Shown here piece after piece: positions 29,413-37,628 of a stretch of 64,000 nucleotides of DNA. The DNA lies in NCBI RefSeq assembly GCF_011067745.1, contig NZ_JAAMPJ010000004.1, positions 434,001-498,000 of the forward strand, in the 5' to 3' direction. The notes beneath the pieces were generated by a model. That model was not told where the DNA came from and did not search any database. It saw only the letters and a program-made list of their open reading frames with translations. The position numbers were made by a program, and so were the translations under genes. The first letter of the stretch is position 1. Every line of letters begins with the position of its first letter. Origin of the DNA: Lentzea alba. Lineage in GTDB: Bacteria; Actinomycetota; Actinomycetes; Mycobacteriales; Pseudonocardiaceae.

Positions 29413-30222
29413 ATGCCCTCCGACGCGTGCAAAGCGGCACGGGCGCTGGTCGCGTCCGCGCACCGGATCACCGTGCTGACGGGCGCCGGAGTCTCCACCG
29501 ATTCGGGCATCCCGGACTTCCGCGGGCCGGACGGGTTGTGGACGCGCGACGCCGACGCGGGCAAGGCGGCTTCCCTGGACGCCTATCTCGCCGATCCCGA
29601 ACTGCGCAGGCTCGCCTGGCGGACGCGGCTCGACAGTCCGGTGTGGACGGCCAAGCCCAACGCCGCGCACAAGGCGTTGGTGGAACTGGAACGGTCCGGC
29701 CGGTTGCGCACCGTCGTCACCCAGAACATCGACGGCCTGCACCAGAAAGCCGGCTCCGATCCGCATCGGGTGCTGGAACTGCACGGCACGTTGCACGCCA
29801 CGGTGTGTTTGGCCTGTGGTGCCACCGGCCCGATGCGCGACGCGTTGAAGCGCGTCGCCGACGGTGAGGCCGAGCCGGACTGCGCGCGCTGCGGAGGAAT
29901 CCTCAAGTCCGCCACGATCTCCTTCGGGCAGGAGCTCGACGCGGAGGTCCTGCGGCGCGCCCGGCTCGCCGCGCTGGACTGCGACGTGCTGCTGGTGGCC
30001 GGCACGTCACTGTCGGTGCAGCCCGCCGCGGGACTCGTGCCGCTGGCCGCGCGCGCCGGCGCCGAGGTGATCATCTGCAACGCCGAACCGACGCCGTACG
30101 ACTCGCTGGCGGCCGTTGTCCTGCACGAACCCGTCGGCGAGGTGCTGCCCGACCTCAGCTCCGTTCCCCCATCCGGGGGAGGCCGATTTTCGTCCTGGGG
30201 AGATCCGAGCACCTGGTCGTAG
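29413..30222 (+). CDS. NAD-dependent protein deacylase (sirtuin)
   Basis: 269 aa. Removes acyl groups from lysines using NAD. Motifs: TGAGVSTDSGIPDFRGPDGLW, TQNIDGLHQKAG, ELHG with the catalytic His, zinc Cys pairs CLACG and CARCG, and GTSLSVQPAAG. The last 18 residues (PPSGGGRFSSWGDPSTWS) do not belong to the family and are encoded by a C-run/G-run hairpin and the sequence after it. The acyl-CoA ligase gene starts 10 bases later. Bacterial sirtuins often control acyl-CoA synthetases by deacylation, so this pairing is meaningful. Confidence 0.94.
   Translation: MPSDACKAARALVASAHRITVLTGAGVSTDSGIPDFRGPDGLWTRDADAGKAASLDAYLADPELRRLAWRTRLDSPVWTAKPNAAHKALVELERSGRLRTVVTQNIDGLHQKAGSDPHRVLELHGTLHATVCLACGATGPMRDALKRVADGEAEPDCARCGGILKSATISFGQELDAEVLRRARLAALDCDVLLVAGTSLSVQPAAGLVPLAARAGAEVIICNAEPTPYDSLAAVVLHEPVGEVLPDLSSVPPSGGGRFSSWGDPSTWS
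30165..30180. repeat. C-run/G-run hairpin in the sirtuin 3' end
   Basis: TCCCCC-ATCC-GGGGGA is a perfect 6-bp stem with a 4-base loop. It begins an A+T-richer stretch of about 50 bases that encodes the extra sirtuin tail. Confidence 0.55.
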
Positions 30223-30225
30223 GGT
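30220..30225 (+). promoter_or_regulatory. Putative -10 element, leaderless start at 30232
   Basis: TAGGGT, containing the sirtuin TAG stop, is followed by six bases and ATG 30232. Confidence 0.35.
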
Positions 30226-30231
30226 CGGTTC

Positions 30232-31746
30232 ATGCGCGTACCGCTGATCACCACGGACTTCCTGGACCGGGCGTCGTTCGCGTTCGGAGCGACGACGGCG
30301 ACCATCGACGAACCCGACCAGCCGGCCAAGCCGGTGGACACGACGACGTACGCGGAGATGGCGACCCGCGTGCGCGCGTGGCAGGCGGGGTTCGACGCAC
30401 TGGGCGTCGGCGAGGGCGAGCGGGTCGCCGTCGTCAGCCACAACTCGGCGCGGATGCTGGAGCTGCTGCACGCGTTGCCCGGCAGCGGGCGGATCTGCGT
30501 GCCGGTGAACTTCCGCCTGCGGCCCGACGAGGTGAAGTACATCGTCGAGCACAGCGGTGCGTCGGCGTTGTTCGTCGATCCGGAACTGTCGCTGGACGAC
30601 GTGACAGCACGGCACCGCTTCACCTTGGGCGAGGAGTCGGAGTCGCTGCTTCGGTTCGATGTGGAGCCACGGCCGTGGAGCGCGCCCTCGGAGGACGCGA
30701 CCGCGACCATCAACTACACGTCCGGAACGACTGCGCGGCCTAAGGGTGTGCAACTCACGCACCGCAACATCTGGCTCAACGCCGTCACGTTCGCCATGCA
30801 CACACGTGCGTGGGAGGGCGACGTGTACATGCACGTGCTGCCGATGTTCCACTGCAACGGCTGGGGAATGCCGTTCGGTCTGGCCGGTCTGGGTGTGCCG
30901 CAGGTGGTGCTGCGCAAGGTGGACGGCGCCGAGATCCTGCGCCGTGTGCGCGACCACGGCGTGACGCTGATGTGCGGTGCACCGGCCGTGTGGAACTCCG
31001 TGCTGGACGCCGCCGCAACGTGGGATGGCGAGATCCCCGGCCGTGACCGCGTACGGATCGTGTGTGCTGGTGCGCCGCCGCCGTCACGCACGATCCAGCG
31101 CGTGACCGAGGAGCTCGGGTGGGAGTTCCTGCAGATCTACGGCCTGACCGAGACGGCGCCGCTGCTGACGTTCAACCGCGCCCAGCCCGGCCCGACCGGT
31201 GAGGAGAAGGCCAAGAAGCAGTCACGGGCGGGCGCGCCGGCGTTGGGCGCGCAGCTGCGGATCTCCCAGACCGGTGAGGTGCTGGCGCGGTCGAACGTGG
31301 TCATGGAGGGCTACTGGGACAACCCGGAGGCGACCGCCGACGCCATCGAGGACGGCTGGTTCCGCACCGGCGACGGCGGCTACTTCGACGACGACGGCTA
31401 CCTGACGATCTCGGACCGCAAGAAGGACGTGATCATCACCGGCGGTGAGAACGTCTCGTCCATCGAGGTCGAGGACTGCCTGTTCTCGCACCCGGCCGTC
31501 GCCGAGGTCGCGGTCATCGGCGTGCCCCACGAGAAGTGGGGCGAGACGATCAAGGCGCTGGTCGTGCGTTCCGCGGAGGTCACCGAGGCCGAGCTGATCA
31601 AGCACTGCAAGGAGCGGCTCGCCGGGTACAAGGCGCCGACGTCGGTGGAGTTCCGCGACTCGATCCCGCGCACGGCGACCGGCAAGATCCAGAAGTTCAA
31701 GCTGCGCGAGCCGTACTGGGCAGGAAGGGACCGCGGCGTCAACTGA
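30232..31746 (+). CDS. AMP-forming acyl-CoA synthetase/ligase
   Basis: 504 aa. Activates a carboxylic acid through an acyl-adenylate and joins it to CoA. Motifs: INYTSGTTARPKGVQLTHRN (P-loop), YGLTETAP, GWFRTGDGGYFDDDGYLTISDRKKD (hinge), and PRTATGKIQKFKLR with the catalytic Lys. That Lys, in the TGK context, is the usual target of reversible acylation, and the upstream gene encodes a sirtuin. The chain length of the substrate cannot be read from sequence. Confidence 0.93.
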   Translation: MRVPLITTDFLDRASFAFGATTATIDEPDQPAKPVDTTTYAEMATRVRAWQAGFDALGVGEGERVAVVSHNSARMLELLHALPGSGRICVPVNFRLRPDEVKYIVEHSGASALFVDPELSLDDVTARHRFTLGEESESLLRFDVEPRPWSAPSEDATATINYTSGTTARPKGVQLTHRNIWLNAVTFAMHTRAWEGDVYMHVLPMFHCNGWGMPFGLAGLGVPQVVLRKVDGAEILRRVRDHGVTLMCGAPAVWNSVLDAAATWDGEIPGRDRVRIVCAGAPPPSRTIQRVTEELGWEFLQIYGLTETAPLLTFNRAQPGPTGEEKAKKQSRAGAPALGAQLRISQTGEVLARSNVVMEGYWDNPEATADAIEDGWFRTGDGGYFDDDGYLTISDRKKDVIITGGENVSSIEVEDCLFSHPAVAEVAVIGVPHEKWGETIKALVVRSAEVTEAELIKHCKERLAGYKAPTSVEFRDSIPRTATGKIQKFKLREPYWAGRDRGVN

Positions 31747-32048
31747 GCACCTGGCCGGAAGCGCTGTCCGAAACCTCCGTGCCGGCCGGCGCCGAGAAGC
31801 ACCCCGTCCCTTTCGCCCGGAAAAATGAGGGCGGGGCTGGGGTGGGCACTGGTCTGGCCGGGTAACGGGCACAGCTTCTGGCAGCCTGCTCGGTCGGCCG
31901 TTAGGCCACTCCGGCGACACGCCGGACTCCGATCGTCCCAAAAGGACCACCGCGCGTGTTCCACTGTGACACGTGTGGTTGACGGTGCGTTAGTTCCGGA
32001 TGCGCCGAATGAGTCTGATTGGTCTAATGCGGTCGGAGGTGATGTCAG
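31747..32048. other. 302-base intergenic region before the NlpC/P60 gene
   Basis: No convincing gene: one open frame across it has poor G+C bias at third positions. A weak 8-pair stem with one G-U (31802-31809 with 31829-31836) may end the ligase transcript. The right half should carry the NlpC/P60 promoter; TTGACG is at 31979-31984 without a clear -10. I saw no c-di-AMP riboswitch signature, although such elements precede some actinomycete cell-wall hydrolase genes. Confidence 0.5.
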
Positions 32049-33350
32049 GTGTTGACACGATTCTCCGCCGTGGTGGTGCTGATGGCGGCCTTCCTGACCG
32101 GGACGGCCCACGCCGTGCCGCCGCCTCCGCCGAACCCGAGCGACGCGGAGATCTCGGCGTCGCGGGCCGAGGCAGACGCGAAGGCGGCCCGCGTGGGCGA
32201 GCTGACCGGTCGGCTGACGCAGGCCGAGTCACGCCTGCAGGAGCTGATGGACGAGGTCTCCTACAAACGCGAGCTGGCCAACAAGGCCCGTGTGGACCTG
32301 GAGGCGGCGATCTCGGCGGCCGAGGCCGCCCGCCGCGAGGCCACGGCGGCGCGCGTCCAGGCCGACGCGGCCAGCGCCGCGGTGGAGCGGAGTCGTCGTG
32401 AACTGGACGAGTTCGCGGCCGCCTCGTACGCGCAGGGCAGCACCGTCGGTTCCTTCTCCGCCTACATCGGCGCCAAGTCGCCGGAGGACCTGCTGGCGCG
32501 CGCCCAGATGCTGGAGGCGGTGTCGGCGGCCAGCCTGAACCGCCTGGACCAGGTGACCCGCGACCAGGGCACCGCCGCGAACCTCGACTCCGCCGCCCGC
32601 GCGGCGCTCAACCAGGCCGAGGCGAAGCAGGCCGCCGCCGACGAGGCCAGGAAGGTCGCCGACCAGGCTCAGCAGGTGGCCGTTGACGCGCACACCGCGC
32701 AGACCGCGGCGACCACGCAGCTCCAGTCCGACAAGGACGCCGTCGAACGCGAGCTGAACGCCGCGCGCGGTCAGGTCAACGGACTCCAGGCACAACGCCA
32801 GCAGTACGACCAGTGGGCCGAGGCGAAGAAGCGCGAGGACGAGGAGAACGCCCGTCGTGCCGCGGCGGCCCAAGCGGCGGCTGCGGCGCCACCACCCGGA
32901 CGGCCGGCTGCTGCTGCTCCCGCCCCGTCAGGCAACCGCGTGCAGACGGTGATCAACCGGGCGTTGTCGCAACGCGGCGTCATCTACGCGTGGGGCGGTG
33001 GCAACTACAACGGCCCGACGTACGGCGTGCGCGATGGTGGTGTGGCCGACTCGTACGGCGACTACCGCAAGATCGGCTTCGACTGCTCCGGCCTGATGAT
33101 GTACGCCTTCGCCGGCGTCGGCGTGTACCTGCCGCACTACAGCGGCTACCAGTACAACTCCGGCCGCAAGGTCCCGCTGTCGCAGATGGCGCCGGGGGAC
33201 ATGATCTTCTGGGGTCCGGGCGGCGGCACGCACGTGGCGTTGTACCTGGGCGGCGGAATGATGGTCGAGGCACCGCATTCCGGTGCTGTGGTGCGGATTT
33301 CGCCGGTGCGGTACGGCGGGATCATGCCGTACGTGACCCGCTTGCTGTGA
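32049..33350 (+). CDS. Secreted NlpC/P60 peptidoglycan endopeptidase (RipA-like)
   Basis: 433 aa. A signal peptide (about 1-22, ending GTAHA) and Pro run are followed by a long Ala/Glu-rich coiled coil (about 35-275), a Pro/Ala linker and a C-terminal NlpC/P60 domain. The catalytic Cys is in IGFDCSGLM (residue 346), and the His in GGGTHVALYL (residue 395). Such enzymes cleave the D-Glu/diaminopimelate bond during growth and division. The coiled coil is the usual autoinhibitory or divisome-binding part. GTG 32049 has GGAGGTGAT at good spacing. Confidence 0.93.
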   Translation: MLTRFSAVVVLMAAFLTGTAHAVPPPPPNPSDAEISASRAEADAKAARVGELTGRLTQAESRLQELMDEVSYKRELANKARVDLEAAISAAEAARREATAARVQADAASAAVERSRRELDEFAAASYAQGSTVGSFSAYIGAKSPEDLLARAQMLEAVSAASLNRLDQVTRDQGTAANLDSAARAALNQAEAKQAAADEARKVADQAQQVAVDAHTAQTAATTQLQSDKDAVERELNAARGQVNGLQAQRQQYDQWAEAKKREDEENARRAAAAQAAAAAPPPGRPAAAAPAPSGNRVQTVINRALSQRGVIYAWGGGNYNGPTYGVRDGGVADSYGDYRKIGFDCSGLMMYAFAGVGVYLPHYSGYQYNSGRKVPLSQMAPGDMIFWGPGGGTHVALYLGGGMMVEAPHSGAVVRISPVRYGGIMPYVTRLL

Positions 33351-33352
33351 AA

Positions 33353-33385
33353 CCCGGTGACCCGTTGTGCGGACGGGTCACCGGG
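33353..33385. terminator. Bidirectional terminator, NlpC/P60 and PLAT genes
   Basis: CCCGGTGACCCGT (33353-33365) pairs perfectly with ACGGGTCACCGGG (33373-33385) around a 7-base loop, between converging genes. Confidence 0.8.
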
Positions 33386-33393
33386 AGACTTGC

Positions 33394-33831
33394 TCAGGCA
33401 GCGTTGATCCGCAGCGGGCTCGTCTTCGGGTACACCCGAGTGAGCCAGTTGTGGAACGGGTGGATCGTCGTCACGCCGTCCGGCCTGCGGATGGTGATCT
33501 CCTCGAGGCACCAGTGCGGGCTGTCGTCGTTGTTGGCGAAGTAGATGTCGATCGAGCTGATGGTGCCGAGGTCGGACAGCGTCTTGTCGTAGACGTCCGT
33601 GCGGCCGCGCTCGCGGTCGTCGCCGGGGTTGTCGAGGAGGATCCAGCCCGACGAGGTGGTGGAACCGTTCACCCGCGCCTCGACGCGGGAGTCCGTGCCC
33701 GCGTCCTTGACGTCGCAGGTCCGGACCTCGATGTGGTAGTTGCCGGCCGCGGCCTGGGCAGTGCTCATCCCCATCATGGCCGCCAGTCCGGCGGCCGTGA
33801 AGCCGACGATCGCACGAGCTGCGAGCTTCAT
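33394..33831 (-). CDS. Secreted PLAT/LH2-domain protein
   Basis: 145 aa. Signal peptide 1-28 (AARAIVGFTAAGLAAMMGMSTAQA). The mature part (NYHIEVRTCDVKDAGTDSRV, SSGWILLDNPGDDRERGRTD, SSIDIYFANNDDSPHWCLEEI, then a Trp/His-rich end) follows the PLAT beta-sandwich pattern. PLAT domains mediate lipid or protein contacts and often occur in secreted lipases; here the domain stands alone. Two Cys (in RTCDV and HWCLEE) could form a disulfide. Start ATG 33831 has GGGGAA upstream. The neighbouring gene is a secreted cellulase, but no shared operator was found. Confidence 0.85.
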   Translation of the reverse strand: MKLAARAIVGFTAAGLAAMMGMSTAQAAAGNYHIEVRTCDVKDAGTDSRVEARVNGSTTSSGWILLDNPGDDRERGRTDVYDKTLSDLGTISSIDIYFANNDDSPHWCLEEITIRRPDGVTTIHPFHNWLTRVYPKTSPLRINAA

Positions 33832-33922
33832 GCCTGTTCCCCTCTTGGTTGGGCGGTGTTACGAGGGAGAACAGTGCCGACCGGCGATTGCACGACTGTG
33901 CGGTGATCGTGAAATCCGCTGC

Positions 33923-36472
33923 TCAGCCGGTGCGGCACGCCTTTCCGTCGACGGTGAACGCGGTCGGGTCGGCGCCGCTGCCGGAGGCGGTGAATCCGAT
34001 GTGGACGGACCCTCCCGGTGCGACGGTGTGATTCCACGGCAGGTTGGTCGCCGTCACGTCATGCCCGGTCTGGTGCCAGTGCGCGGACCAGCCTCCGGTG
34101 ATCTGCTGGGGGCCGGGGAAGGTGAACGCGAGCTTCCACCCCGCCCACGCGGTCTTGCCGGTGTTCTTGACGGTCACGTTCACCGTCTGACCCTGATGCC
34201 ACCGGTGGGCGTTGTAGCTCACCTCGCAGCCCGGCCGGCCGACCTGCTCCGCCGCCCAGCCGGTGACCCAGGCGAGCGCGGAGTTCCAGTTGATCGCGAC
34301 CTCGTTGACCGAGTAGGCGCCGATGTCGTCGACCCAGCACTTCTGCACCGGGCAGCCGACGAGCAGCCGGGCGGCCACCGGGTCCTGCAGGAAGCTGTTG
34401 GGGCCACCGGACAACGAGCCCGGCGGCGCCGTCGGCAGGGTCGGGTCGGACTGGTGCGCCCAGAACCGGTGGTGCGCGTTGCGCATCGCCTGCTCGCCGT
34501 AGCCCGCCACGTACGAGGTGCTGAGCGGGTTGCGGCCGAGCACGTAGTGCAGCGCCTCGAACACGCCGTCGCGGTACTTCGCGGCACCGGTGAAGTCGTG
34601 CGCCAGAGCCAGCACCTGGGCGTTGTTGAGGACCGTCGAGTTCGACCCCCAGACGTACCCGTCTGCGCCCTCGTACGGCGTGGCGTAGCCCATCCGTTCC
34701 ATGTACGCCAGGTGCTGGTCCGCCACCGTCGCGAACGCCGACTTGATCGCCGCGATGTCCGCCGCCGGCAAACCGTTGGGGGCCAAGGCGAGCGTGATGT
34801 CACCCAGCGGCGCCGTGCCGCCCCAGGAGAAACCGTCCGTGTTTAGGCCGGCCGCCCGGTAGTGCGGTGAGCCGGTCACGTCGGCGCGGTACGCGGCGTC
34901 TCCGGTGGTCGTGTACAGCTCCGCCGCGGCCCAGTAGAACTCGTCGCTGACGGTGTCGTCGCTGTAGGCGCCGCCGCCGGTGCCGTCGTTCGGGTCGGCG
35001 AGCTTGGCCGGGTTCGCCTTGGCCGCCGTGTACGCCTTGCGGGCCGCGGTGAGCAGCGTGGCGGAGTAGGTGGCGTCGATGCCTCGCCACAGGCGGGCAC
35101 CCTGCGCCGCGACCGCCGCCAGGTTCAGCGTCGCCGCGGTGCTGGTCGCCGACAGCCTGCGGACCTGGTCGTCCAGCTCGGGGCGGGTGGGCAGGGCCGT
35201 CCAGTTGGCGTCGTGGATCTTGTGGTGCGCCATGCCGTCCGGTGCCTGCATCTTCAGCAGGAAGTCGGCCTCCCAGCGCGCCTCGTCGAGCAGGTCCGGC
35301 ACCCCGTTGGCCCGCTCCGGGATGTTCATGGTGCCGTCGGCGAACGCGGAGGCGTCACCGGTTCGGACCGCACGCTCGTAGGAGTTGAGCAGCTGCCACG
35401 TGGCGATACCGCCGTTGACCACGTACTTGCCGTGGTCGCCCGCGTCGTACCAACCGCCGCGCACGTCGAGCGTGTAGCCGCAGGCGATGTCGGCCCGGCA
35501 CGGCACGTCGTTGTCGCCCTTGTTGGGCGCGACGTTCACGTGACCCGCGGGGCGCGCGTACTCGTCACCGACGTACTGCGCTTCGATCGGCGTGCCGCTG
35601 CGCTGGTGGTAGAAGAACGCGAGCGAGTCGTAGCGCAGCTTCTTGATCGGGTCGGCGGAGATGTCGAACGGGAAGCTGGTGTCGGCGCCGACCGACAGCG
35701 TGTAGCCGGTGCCCGGGGTGTCGAACGACGAGAAGTCGATCAGGTGCACCGAGTCGCCGGACGCCGTGTCCGCTCCCTTGGGCGTGCTCTTGCCACTGGC
35801 CACGGCCGTGCCGGCGGAGTCCTTCAGCGTCCACGTCTGAGGCGTGGTCTCCGCGGAGACGAGCGTCGCGCGTTTCGGCAGGCCCGGCGCATAGCCGACC
35901 TGGTCCACCTGGACCTTCTTGGTGGGATTGGGGTTCACGCCACCGGGCGGTTTCACGCCACCGATCAACGAGACGTTGTCCACGCAGATCGTGTTGTCGG
36001 ACGGCTGGCCACCGAGCTGGAAGGCGAGCTGGCCGTTGCCGGCGTCCGGGAAGTCCAGCGTGGAGGTGAAAGTGAAGGTGAAGTGCTGTTTGGCTGTGGT
36101 GAGCGCGAAGGTCTGACTGGCGATTCCCCGGTACGGGCTCACGCTCTCGCCGGCCGCGGCCACGACGTTCTGCGCGGTCGTGGCGTGGGCGTCGAACGAC
36201 AGCGTGTAGGACTGCCCGGTCTCGTACGGGACGCCGTTCTGGCCGATCAGGGCGTCCCACGGGTTCGTGGTGCCGCCGGTGACCGAGGCGCACAGCTCCC
36301 CGTCGGTCACCCTGTTGGTCACACCCGCGCTGCTCCACCAGGGATCAGCGGTGCCGGTGTCGAACGCTCCGTTCAGCAGCCGCTCGTAGTCCGCCGCAGC
36401 CGTGGCGGCAGCGGGGTGTGCGGTTGCTGACAGCACCGCGAGCAGGGCCGCGGCCAGCCGTGTCGATCTCAT
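33923..36472 (-). CDS. Secreted GH9 endoglucanase with CBM4 and CBM2 modules
   Basis: 849 aa. Order: signal peptide (about 1-27); CBM4/9-like module (LLNGAFDTGTADPWWSSAG to VDNVSLIGG, about 30-170); Ig-like CelD N-domain (KVQVDQVGYAPGLPKRATLV); GH9 catalytic domain with GGWYDAGDHGKYVVNGG (catalytic Asp residues), HHRFWAHQSD, and DDIGAYSVNEVAINWNSAL (acid Glu in VNE); and a C-terminal CBM2 (CEVSYNAHRW, then HIGFTASGSG). It cuts cellulose by inversion. ATG 36472 with GGAGG upstream is preferred to the in-frame ATG at 36529, which would translate through the operator. A CebR-type operator lies 35 bases upstream. Confidence 0.95.
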   Translation of the reverse strand: MRSTRLAAALLAVLSATAHPAAATAAADYERLLNGAFDTGTADPWWSSAGVTNRVTDGELCASVTGGTTNPWDALIGQNGVPYETGQSYTLSFDAHATTAQNVVAAAGESVSPYRGIASQTFALTTAKQHFTFTFTSTLDFPDAGNGQLAFQLGGQPSDNTICVDNVSLIGGVKPPGGVNPNPTKKVQVDQVGYAPGLPKRATLVSAETTPQTWTLKDSAGTAVASGKSTPKGADTASGDSVHLIDFSSFDTPGTGYTLSVGADTSFPFDISADPIKKLRYDSLAFFYHQRSGTPIEAQYVGDEYARPAGHVNVAPNKGDNDVPCRADIACGYTLDVRGGWYDAGDHGKYVVNGGIATWQLLNSYERAVRTGDASAFADGTMNIPERANGVPDLLDEARWEADFLLKMQAPDGMAHHKIHDANWTALPTRPELDDQVRRLSATSTAATLNLAAVAAQGARLWRGIDATYSATLLTAARKAYTAAKANPAKLADPNDGTGGGAYSDDTVSDEFYWAAAELYTTTGDAAYRADVTGSPHYRAAGLNTDGFSWGGTAPLGDITLALAPNGLPAADIAAIKSAFATVADQHLAYMERMGYATPYEGADGYVWGSNSTVLNNAQVLALAHDFTGAAKYRDGVFEALHYVLGRNPLSTSYVAGYGEQAMRNAHHRFWAHQSDPTLPTAPPGSLSGGPNSFLQDPVAARLLVGCPVQKCWVDDIGAYSVNEVAINWNSALAWVTGWAAEQVGRPGCEVSYNAHRWHQGQTVNVTVKNTGKTAWAGWKLAFTFPGPQQITGGWSAHWHQTGHDVTATNLPWNHTVAPGGSVHIGFTASGSGADPTAFTVDGKACRTG

Positions 36473-36506
36473 GTCGCGAGGTCCTCCGTCCGCTTTGACG
36501 GCTTTC

Positions 36507-36520
36507 TGGGAGCGCTCCCA
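36507..36520. promoter_or_regulatory. CebR-type operator (cellobiose-responsive)
   Basis: TGGGAGCGCTCCCA is a perfect 14-base palindrome and matches the operator bound by the LacI-family cello-oligosaccharide repressor CebR in Streptomyces. It lies 35-48 bases before the cellulase ATG, next to a TATGGT that could be the -10 box. Binding would block transcription until cellobiose is present. Confidence 0.85.
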
Positions 36521-36583
36521 GAGGACCATAGGGTGATCGCGCCGACGCGGACAAGCCCCGTTCGGTCGTTTGTCCTGACCGAT

Positions 36584-37060
36584 CTAGAGAGTGCGAGCCC
36601 ACAGTTGGCCGATCACGTCGTGGCCGAAGCTGTGCTGCGGAGTCTTCTCGATCAACTCGAACCCGTGCGCCTCGTAGATCTTCCTGGCTGACGTCAGGCC
36701 GTCGACCGTCCACAACACCATGCGTTCGTAACCGGTGTTCTTGGCGAACTGGATGCACGTGTCGACGAGCCTGTTGCCCGCGCCGTGGCCACGCGCGTTC
36801 GGGTGCACGAGCAGCACGCGCAGCTTTGCGGTCGTGTCGTCTTCTCGGACGCAGAACACGCATCCGACGCGTTGGCCGTCCAGTTCGGCGATCCAGGCGG
36901 CTTCCTTCGTGTCGTCGTGGCCGGCCGCGTAGTCGCCGACGATCTTGGCGACCAGTGCCTCGAACGAGGTGTCCCAGTCGTGCTCGGCGGCGTAGAGCTC
37001 GCCGTGCGCCTGCACGACCCAGCCCAGGGCACCCGGCTTGCCCAGAGGGCGGATCAGCAT
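36584..37060 (-). CDS. GNAT-family N-acetyltransferase
   Basis: 158 aa. Acetyl-CoA-binding motif A is LRVLLVHPNARGHGAGNRLVD (R/Q-x-x-G-x-G/A form, here ARGHGAG), followed by YERMVLWTVDGLTSARKIYEAHGFELIE. ATG 37060 is chosen because GGGAGG precedes it; the in-frame codon at 37111 overlaps the TetR start. It diverges from the TetR gene across 49 bases with an inverted repeat between, so the TetR protein probably controls it. The acetyl acceptor is unknown. Confidence 0.88.
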   Translation of the reverse strand: MLIRPLGKPGALGWVVQAHGELYAAEHDWDTSFEALVAKIVGDYAAGHDDTKEAAWIAELDGQRVGCVFCVREDDTTAKLRVLLVHPNARGHGAGNRLVDTCIQFAKNTGYERMVLWTVDGLTSARKIYEAHGFELIEKTPQHSFGHDVIGQLWARTL

Positions 37061-37071
37061 GGTCGCCTCCC

Positions 37072-37091
37072 ACTGACACGACTGTTTCAGT
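37072..37091. promoter_or_regulatory. Inverted repeat between the GNAT and TetR genes
   Basis: ACTGACACGACTGTTTCAGT has half-sites ACTGA and TCAGT with partly symmetric inner bases. It sits in the 49-base divergent promoter region, 18 bases before the TetR start. It is a candidate TetR operator. Confidence 0.5.
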
Positions 37092-37109
37092 AATGCGAAG
37101 ATAGCGCGC

Positions 37110-37628
37110 ATGGCGTCCGCGCGGGAGACCGAACTGCTCGAAGCCGCTTACCGCTACGTGCTCACGCACGGGCTGGCCGACGTGTCGCTGCGGCCGCTGG
37201 CGGCGGCGATCGGGTCGAGCACGCGCGTGCTGCTCTACCTGTTCGGCAGCAAGGACGGGCTCGTCAAGGCGTTGCTGGCGCGGGCGCGGGCCGACGAACT
37301 GGCGTTGCTCGCCGACATCGGCACCGGACCCGATGTGGTCGCACGGCTGTGGGAATGGCTGTCGGCGCCCGCTCATCGGCCGTTGCTCACGCTGTGGCTG
37401 GAGGCGTACGCACGCTCTCTCGTAGAGCCGAACGGGCCGTGGGCCGGCTTCGCGCGCGCGACCGTGGAGGACTGGTTGGAGGTGCTCTCTTCGGCTCAGT
37501 CCGAGGAGGTGCGCGACACGCCTGCCGGACTGGCCGCGCGCACTCGGGAGCTGGCGTTGCTGCGGGGCGCCCTGCTGGATCTGCTGGCGACCGGGGACGA
37601 GAAGCGGGTCAGCGCGGCACTGGAGTGA
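37110..37628 (+). CDS. TetR-family transcriptional regulator
   Basis: 172 aa. The N-terminal helix-turn-helix reads RETELLEAAYRYVLTHGLADVSLRPLAAAIGSSTRVLLYLFGSKDGL, close to the TetR consensus. The C-terminal ligand/dimer domain is helical and not diagnostic. ATG 37110 follows GAAGAT by seven bases. It diverges from the GNAT gene with an inverted repeat in the gap. Its 3' end overlaps the converging GNAT gene at 37609 by 20 bases. Confidence 0.9.
   Translation: MASARETELLEAAYRYVLTHGLADVSLRPLAAAIGSSTRVLLYLFGSKDGLVKALLARARADELALLADIGTGPDVVARLWEWLSAPAHRPLLTLWLEAYARSLVEPNGPWAGFARATVEDWLEVLSSAQSEEVRDTPAGLAARTRELALLRGALLDLLATGDEKRVSAALE

Noticed and set aside
31747..32048. c-di-AMP (ydaO) riboswitch before the NlpC/P60 gene
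   Set aside because: Expected because such switches control cell-wall hydrolases in actinomycetes, but the conserved core was not recognisable.
31825..32055. 76-codon open frame before the NlpC/P60 gene
   Set aside because: Third positions are not G/C-enriched, there is no ribosome site, and it overlaps a start with a strong Shine-Dalgarno.
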